NCBI GenBank assembly: GCA_016792845.1 | Contig: JAEUKH010000050.1 | Location: 1-64,000, forward strand | Reading direction: 5' to 3' | DNA: 64,000 nt | Source: Myxococcales bacterium | GTDB taxonomy: Bacteria > Myxococcota_A > Polyangia > Polyangiales > Ga0077539 | Shown here: in pieces, positions 60,207 through 64,000 of the stretch | How the letters are laid out: every line of letters begins with the position of its first letter | Position numbering within the stretch: position 1 is the first letter of the stretch | Notes under the pieces: model-generated | Seen by the model: the letters and a program-made list of their open reading frames with translations, nothing else | Told to the model about the DNA's origin: nothing | Database searches by the model: none | Position numbers and translations under genes: made by a program

Positions 60207-61021
60207 CTGCGTCTCTCCGTACGAAAACCGCCCGTCCTTCGTCGTGAGCGACCATCGGCGTCGTTCTCCGCCAGTGCAGCACGGAACGACCCAAGGTCTG
60301 ACATGTCGACCTCATGCAGGGTGCCCTTGCGCTCGAACTCGTCGCGGAGGCGTGCTCGCTCGCGTGACGCTGAGTCTCTGGGGCTGCGCCCAGCCGCAGC
60401 GTGGGCGTGTCGCCGCCACACGTCCCAGTTGTGGTTTCGGACGGCTTCGATTGCGGCGGGAATGTCTCTTGGGGTGTCGAGCGCCACGGCGTGCGCGAGC
60501 TCCCGTGGGATCATTCTCCTTGCGAGAGACATTACCCACTCGTCACTCGCCCCTGATTGGTATGCAGCTTCGACGTGGTCTGGGTGCGAGGGATGGGAGA
60601 GGCAACCGGGGCCCGAGCCGGTTCGGTGAGGGAACGGCAGGTCGAGACCCGCGGCGGGGTGAACCCGTTCCAGAAGGGCCTCGCGCTCGCGGTAGGACGG
60701 ATACCCGACAGCCTCGACACGCGTCATCGGGATGAAGAGAGGGCACGGCGCGTTGCGTGTGCGCACGGCATCGCGTACCCGGGATCGGGTCACCAGAACT
60801 GTCGCGCCAGAGAGCAACCTCACGAGAAAATCCCCTTCGTTCGCCCTCGCCTTGCCGCGACCTGGGCGACGCTTGGGCACCGCGGTTGCGAGTACCTGTA
60901 CAAGGCCCAATTTCCCGAGGCGCACGGTTGTGCCGAGGTACTTGGAGCGACCCGGAACGCATAGACCCGGCTTCGGTCGTGGCACGTGGCGGTCTTTGAC
61001 TGGGCGATGACGTGATGCCAT
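60203..61021 (-). CDS. Unrecognised basic element protein, 272 aa
   Basis: ATG 61021 lies 39 bases from the element motif. It is an Arg/Lys-rich protein. The N-terminus (KYLGTTVRLGKLGLVQVLAT) resembles a small beta barrel, and a FLVRLLSGATVLVTRSRVRD block follows. The C-terminal third is helical and charged. Nucleic-acid binding is possible. It is co-transcribed with the exported gene downstream. The family is not recognised. Confidence 0.6.
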   Translation of the reverse strand: MASRHRPVKDRHVPRPKPGLCVPGRSKYLGTTVRLGKLGLVQVLATAVPKRRPGRGKARANEGDFLVRLLSGATVLVTRSRVRDAVRTRNAPCPLFIPMTRVEAVGYPSYREREALLERVHPAAGLDLPFPHRTGSGPGCLSHPSHPDHVEAAYQSGASDEWVMSLARRMIPRELAHAVALDTPRDIPAAIEAVRNHNWDVWRRHAHAAAGRSPRDSASRERARLRDEFERKGTLHEVDMSDLGSFRAALAENDADGRSRRRTGGFRTERRR

Positions 61022-61060
61022 GGCTCAACGCTGCCGATCAGGACGAAGCAGTGCCAAATG
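61022..61060 (-). promoter_or_regulatory. Element promoter motif for the 61021 gene
   Basis: Read on the minus strand: CATTTGGCACT, then TCGGCAGCGTTGAGCC; ATG 39 bases after the first base. Confidence 0.6.
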
Positions 61061-61072
61061 GGTCGCGCGGGC

Positions 61073-61570
61073 TCAGGCGCCGATGACCTTCAGGGCCTTC
61101 ACGACGAGGTCAGCCGCCTCGCGCCCGCTCGACGCCTTCAGCGAGAAGAAGCGGCCCGTAGCCTTGCCCTTGAATCCGAGACGCTTGAGCGACGCGGCGC
61201 GGTCGCTCGACGCGCGCACGAGGCCCACCTGCACGCGGTGGTCCGCGGTCTTCCACGCGCGGGCCTTCTTCGGCTTCGCGGTGCCCGAGCACTTCGCGAG
61301 CTTGCGCCCCGCCGCCTTCGAGCCCCCTTGGAGCTTCTGCGCGGCGACCGCGCACGTCATGGGCTTCTTCCTGCGCGAGGTGCTCTTCTTGGCCTCAGGC
61401 TTCTTCGCCGACGAGCGGCGCGGCGTGCCCTTCTTCGCGGCGGGCTTCTTCGCAGCCGAACGCTTCGTGGCGCTCTTTTTCGCAGAGCCCTTCTTGGCCG
61501 TGCGGCGCGAGGTGGAGGTCTTCTTGGAGGTGGACTTCTTGGGGGCCTTGGCCCGGGTGGACTTCGCCAT
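61073..61570 (-). CDS. Histone-H1-like Lys/Ala-rich DNA-binding protein, 165 aa
   Basis: Residues 1-72 are a Lys/Ala/Ser/Arg repeat region (AKKSATKRSAAKKPAAKKGT), like bacterial H1 homologues. The C-terminal 90 residues form a small domain (TCAVAAQKLQGGSKAAGRKL, HRVQVGLVRASSDRAASLKR). H1-like proteins coat and condense DNA. In a virus-like element this could compact the genome. It shares its first residues (MA-S-K-x-x-RAKAPKKSTS) with the 61657 product, so the two arose by duplication at the N-terminus. Confidence 0.72.
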   Translation of the reverse strand: MAKSTRAKAPKKSTSKKTSTSRRTAKKGSAKKSATKRSAAKKPAAKKGTPRRSSAKKPEAKKSTSRRKKPMTCAVAAQKLQGGSKAAGRKLAKCSGTAKPKKARAWKTADHRVQVGLVRASSDRAASLKRLGFKGKATGRFFSLKASSGREAADLVVKALKVIGA

Positions 61571-61613
61571 AGTCCCTGCACGCTGTGGGAGACGGCGACC
61601 TCCACGCAAAATG
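61571..61613 (-). promoter_or_regulatory. Element promoter motif for the 61570 gene
   Basis: Read on the minus strand: CATTTTGCGTG, then CCACAGCGTGCAGGG; ATG 43 bases after the first base. Confidence 0.62.
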
Positions 61614-61656
61614 CTCAGACGTAGGTGGTATTCTGCGTGGCCCCTCGCGCGCAGCC

Positions 61657-62091
61657 TCAGAGGAGGCCGTTGCGATACGTGATGGCGTCGTCCGAGCCGT
61701 GGAGGAAGTGGCCAAGACGCTGGGCGATCTCGAGCTCGGCAAAGTAGCCGCTGCCCGGCATGACCACGGCATCCTTCAGGAACGAGTAACGGAAGCCCGC
61801 CGCTTCGAGGATGATGGGGATGACGCGGACGATCTCGTTCTTGGCGGGGGCGTGCAGCACCATCACGGTGCGCGTGCCCGAGGCCGCATGAGCGAGGAGG
61901 ACACACGCGATCTTCGTCCCGCGCGGGAGGTCTTTCCGCCAGCGCGTCATCGCCTGCGCGAAGGTCTCGTCGCGGTCCTTGAGGTACTTCTTCACCGCCG
62001 GAGAGAGGCGGCTCGGGGTCGTCGACGACGAAGTGCGGCGCGAGGTGGACTTCTTGGGGGCTTTAGCCCTGGTGGTCTTGGAGGATGCCAT
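61657..62091 (-). CDS. Basic N-terminus plus globular domain, 144 aa
   Basis: ATG 62091 lies 40 bases from the element motif. The first 30 residues (TTRAKAPKKSTSRRTSSST) repeat the basic start of the 61073 product. The rest is a compact alpha/beta domain (KIACVLLAHAASGTRTVMVL, ELEIAQRLGHFLHGSDDA). The shared basic leader may target both proteins to DNA. The function is unknown. Confidence 0.62.
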   Translation of the reverse strand: MASSKTTRAKAPKKSTSRRTSSSTTPSRLSPAVKKYLKDRDETFAQAMTRWRKDLPRGTKIACVLLAHAASGTRTVMVLHAPAKNEIVRVIPIILEAAGFRYSFLKDAVVMPGSGYFAELEIAQRLGHFLHGSDDAITYRNGLL

Positions 62092-62131
62092 AGCGGGCAC
62101 GCTGCCGAGCCGCGCAGATTGGCGCCAAATG
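62092..62131 (-). promoter_or_regulatory. Element promoter motif for the 62091 gene
   Basis: Read on the minus strand: CATTTGGCGCC, then TCGGCAGCGTGCCC; ATG 40 bases after the first base. It is divergent from the motif at 62155. Confidence 0.65.
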
Positions 62132-62154
62132 GGTCGCGCCAACAAGGATCGCTG

Positions 62155-62194
62155 CATTCTGCGTGGCCCCTCGCACGCGGCGCACGCTCCCCGC
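62155..62194 (+). promoter_or_regulatory. Element promoter motif for the 62195 gene
   Basis: CATTCTGCGTG, then GCGCACGCTCCCC; GTG 40 bases after the first base. It forms a divergent pair with the 62131 motif. Confidence 0.6.
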
Positions 62195-62923
62195 GTGCTC
62201 TACCCTGCGCTCTCCTTCGTTGACGCGACCACGTCGCCTGACGACGCCTCATACCTCGTCGCTCCCGCAGACCCCACACGAGGCCGCGTGCGCGTTGAGG
62301 CCGTGCGTACAGGCGGATCGGGCGAGGGTACAGAGCGCAGCGCCTGGATCGTCTCGCGCCACCGCGCGCTCGTTCTCGTGCTCACGGGCGAGGGGATGGA
62401 CGCCGCTGTCGCGTGGAGAGTGGCCACGGCGGTACTCGCGCAGTGGGGCCTCGAAACGGGATGGGGCCGGTCTGAATGGAACTACGACCTCGGCAACATC
62501 CGCGCGCTCGGGTGGTGGGGGCTCTTTCACATCCTCACCGACGGCTACGACTACCGTGCCTACCGCTCGCTCGACGAGGGCGTGCGTGCGCAGCTCTCGC
62601 TTCTCCGCGCCCAACGTTACGCCGCCGCGTGGCAGAGGCTCGTGGCGGGCGGCAGTGCCGACGCTTGGTATTCAGACCTCATGCACGCGGGCTGGAACCC
62701 GTGGAGCGAGGCCACGCTTCAGACCTACCGCGGCTGCTACACGCGAGTCGCGAACACGGTGGGCGGCGTGCCTGCCGACATCGGCGCGTACCTTGGGGGC
62801 GAGGTGTCCGTGGCGGGGTGGCTCCTTGGCGCGGCAGCCCTCATCGCGGTGGGCGTCGGCACGGCTGCGGTCGTGCGGCACTGTCACGCTGTCAAAGCCC
62901 ATGTGCGACGGCTCCTCGCATGA
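62195..62923 (+). CDS. Glucosaminidase-like wall hydrolase with C-terminal membrane anchor, 242 aa
   Basis: The motif-defined GTG start gives a protein whose residues 60-165 resemble a FlgJ/glucosaminidase or lysozyme-like fold: AQWGLETGWGRSEWNYDLGN, with catalytic Glu87, then ALGWWGLFHILTDGYDYRAY. A membrane helix near residues 200-222 (WLLGAAALIAVGVGTAAVV) and a basic tail (KAHVRRLLA) follow. It would cut glycan strands. It is the third hydrolase chemistry in the element. ATGA overlap with the next gene. Confidence 0.7.
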   Translation: MLYPALSFVDATTSPDDASYLVAPADPTRGRVRVEAVRTGGSGEGTERSAWIVSRHRALVLVLTGEGMDAAVAWRVATAVLAQWGLETGWGRSEWNYDLGNIRALGWWGLFHILTDGYDYRAYRSLDEGVRAQLSLLRAQRYAAAWQRLVAGGSADAWYSDLMHAGWNPWSEATLQTYRGCYTRVANTVGGVPADIGAYLGGEVSVAGWLLGAAALIAVGVGTAAVVRHCHAVKAHVRRLLA

Positions 62924-63315
62924 ACGCCGTACACTGCCCATCGTGTCAGACGCCGACCGTGTGGACGCTCGTGCCCGAGGCGCGTGTGTTTGATGGGACG
63001 CGCGTCGAGGCGCAGGCCCCGGCGCTCAAGTGCCCGACGTGCCAGGAGCCGGTGTGGACGGCGCCGCTCATTCTCCAGGCCGAGCGCGCCATCTGTGACG
63101 AGGCCCTCGGGCTCTTTGGCGAGACGCTGCCAGCAGAGCTTCTTGCCTTCGCGCGCCGCGTCCTCTCGCTCGACGCCGCGGCGATGGCTGACGTGCTTGG
63201 GGTGACGGTCGAGGCGTGGCGCGGTTGGGAGCGAGACGGCGGGACGCTGCCGCTCGGTGTCTTCGCGAGGCTCCGCGCGATTGTCGGCGGAGGAGACGTA
63301 GCCCTCTCGCGCTGA
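62920..63315 (+). CDS. Zinc-finger HTH regulator (MqsA-like), 131 aa
   Basis: CPSCQTP and CPTCQEP form an N-terminal zinc domain. The C-terminal part (AAMADVLGVTVEAWRGWERD, LGVFARLRAI) is a helix-turn-helix with the W-E-R/N-G pattern of MqsA-type regulators. No toxin gene is adjacent. It is coupled by ATGA to the glucosaminidase gene, so it is probably an element regulator rather than an antitoxin. Confidence 0.68.
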   Translation: MNAVHCPSCQTPTVWTLVPEARVFDGTRVEAQAPALKCPTCQEPVWTAPLILQAERAICDEALGLFGETLPAELLAFARRVLSLDAAAMADVLGVTVEAWRGWERDGGTLPLGVFARLRAIVGGGDVALSR

Positions 63316-63379
63316 TGTCAGCGTGGCGCTGGGCGCGGGATGCTCCTGCCGGTGGGGTCTCGGCAGCTACGGTCTCCCC

Positions 63380-64000
63380 ATGCAGACCGACGTGGTTCAA
63401 CGCTGGCGCGACCGGCGAGGCGTCTATCGCCCCGCACGCGAGACCTTCGACCCAACTCGCTTCGAGGTGGGCGCCATACCCGACGACGCGACTGCCAAGG
63501 CGTTCGTGATCGAGCATCACTACTCCCGCTCCTTCCCCGCCGCCCGTCGTCGCTTCGGGCTCTTCGAGCGTGGCGCCATCGTCGGTGTTGCGGTCTTCAG
63601 CCAGCCCATGCAGTCGGCCGTCCTTCGCCCCTTTGCGCCCGAGGAGGCGATGGAGCTTGGGCGGCTCGTGCTCCTCGATCACGTCCTCGCCAACGCCGAG
63701 AGTTGGTTTGTGGCGAGGGCCTTTGACGCGCTTCGGGGTGAGGGCGTGCGGGGCGTGGTGTCCTTCAGTGACCCCGAGCCTCGCGAAGACGCCAATGGGC
63801 GCCTCACCTTCCCCGGCCACATCGGCACCGTCTACCAGGCCCTCAATGCGCTCTACACGGGTCGCGCGAGGCCCAATACGCTCCGTCTCCTCCCTGACGG
63901 AACGAACATCACGGCGCGCACGCTCGCGAAGATCCGCCAGCGAGAGCGTGGGTGGCGCTATGCGGTCGATGCGCTCGTGGCACGAGGGGCCGAGCCGCCG
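63380..64000 (+). CDS. mom: Mom-family DNA-modification protein, cut by the right edge
   Basis: FVIEHHYSRSFPAARRRFGL (residues 43-62), MELGRLVLLD (91-100), VSFSDPE and HIGTVYQALNALYTG (147-161) are the conserved blocks of Mom-like GNAT-fold proteins. In phage Mu, Mom converts adenine in DNA to a methylcarbamoyl form that resists restriction. The visible 207 residues are open to the edge, so only the end is missing. A CGGCAGCTACGGT right-box-like sequence lies upstream, but the left box is degenerate. Confidence 0.8.
   Translation, partial: MQTDVVQRWRDRRGVYRPARETFDPTRFEVGAIPDDATAKAFVIEHHYSRSFPAARRRFGLFERGAIVGVAVFSQPMQSAVLRPFAPEEAMELGRLVLLDHVLANAESWFVARAFDALRGEGVRGVVSFSDPEPREDANGRLTFPGHIGTVYQALNALYTGRARPNTLRLLPDGTNITARTLAKIRQRERGWRYAVDALVARGAEPP

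Overview
The window is high-GC DNA (about 70 percent), with dense genes and a strong preference for G or C in third codon positions. A Cys-rich, Asp/Ala-rich lipoprotein (44211-45497) and an outer-membrane beta-barrel protein (30231-31322) are typical of Myxococcota. A Sandaracinus/Polyangiales-type host is the best guess, by inference only. No rRNA, tRNA or CRISPR array was seen.

Most of the window (about 3.9-42.7 kb, one gene near 45.5-46.0 kb, and about 55.2 kb to the right edge) looks like one large, largely unrecognised mobile or virus-like element. At least 26 sites on both strands share a bipartite sequence, CATTTkGCGcc then about 12-14 bases then GGCAcsGTG. Each points at a gene. In about 20 cases the start codon lies 39-44 bases after the first base of the motif, which suggests -35/-10 boxes of a dedicated promoter class and leaderless mRNAs. 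Genes inside operons instead carry Shine-Dalgarno sites or overlap as ATGA.

About a dozen proteins end in one transmembrane helix; most of these then carry a short Tyr/Arg/Pro-rich tail. Four proteins carry peptidoglycan-binding repeats. Three probable wall hydrolases of different chemistry occur (CHAP-like, M15-like metallopeptidase, glucosaminidase). There are also a LamG-like lectin protein, a Trp-repeat protein of 862 aa, Ig-like multidomain membrane proteins, a RadA/Sms paralogue, a ParB-like protein, histone-H1-like basic proteins and, at the right edge, a Mom-family DNA-modification enzyme. No terminase, portal, tail, integrase or replication gene was recognised. A particle or cell-envelope machine with many membrane proteins, such as a tailless membrane-containing virus, is a hypothesis.

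Region by region: 1-3.9 kb has an IS3 transposase remnant, a broken gene fragment, an unknown gene, a DUF6283 gene and an intact AbiEi/AbiEii pair. 3.9-25.4 kb has envelope and structural-type genes, mostly on the minus strand, ending with radA. 25.6-38.5 kb has mostly plus-strand membrane genes, interrupted by the beta-barrel gene. 38.6-39.9 kb has a second AbiE pair with a broken toxin, driven by the element promoter. 39.9-55.1 kb is an accessory island with one core gene inside it: an MqsA-like/DUF4258 pair, an IS3 remnant, a likely abundant structural protein (41879-42688), a DUF433/DUF5615 pair, the lipoprotein, a TumE-like pair, an HsdR-N-like membrane nuclease, an antirepressor-like operon and a Panacea/Fic pair. 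55.2-64 kb has a second block of element genes, including tandem paralogues, DNA-condensing proteins, wall hydrolases and Mom.
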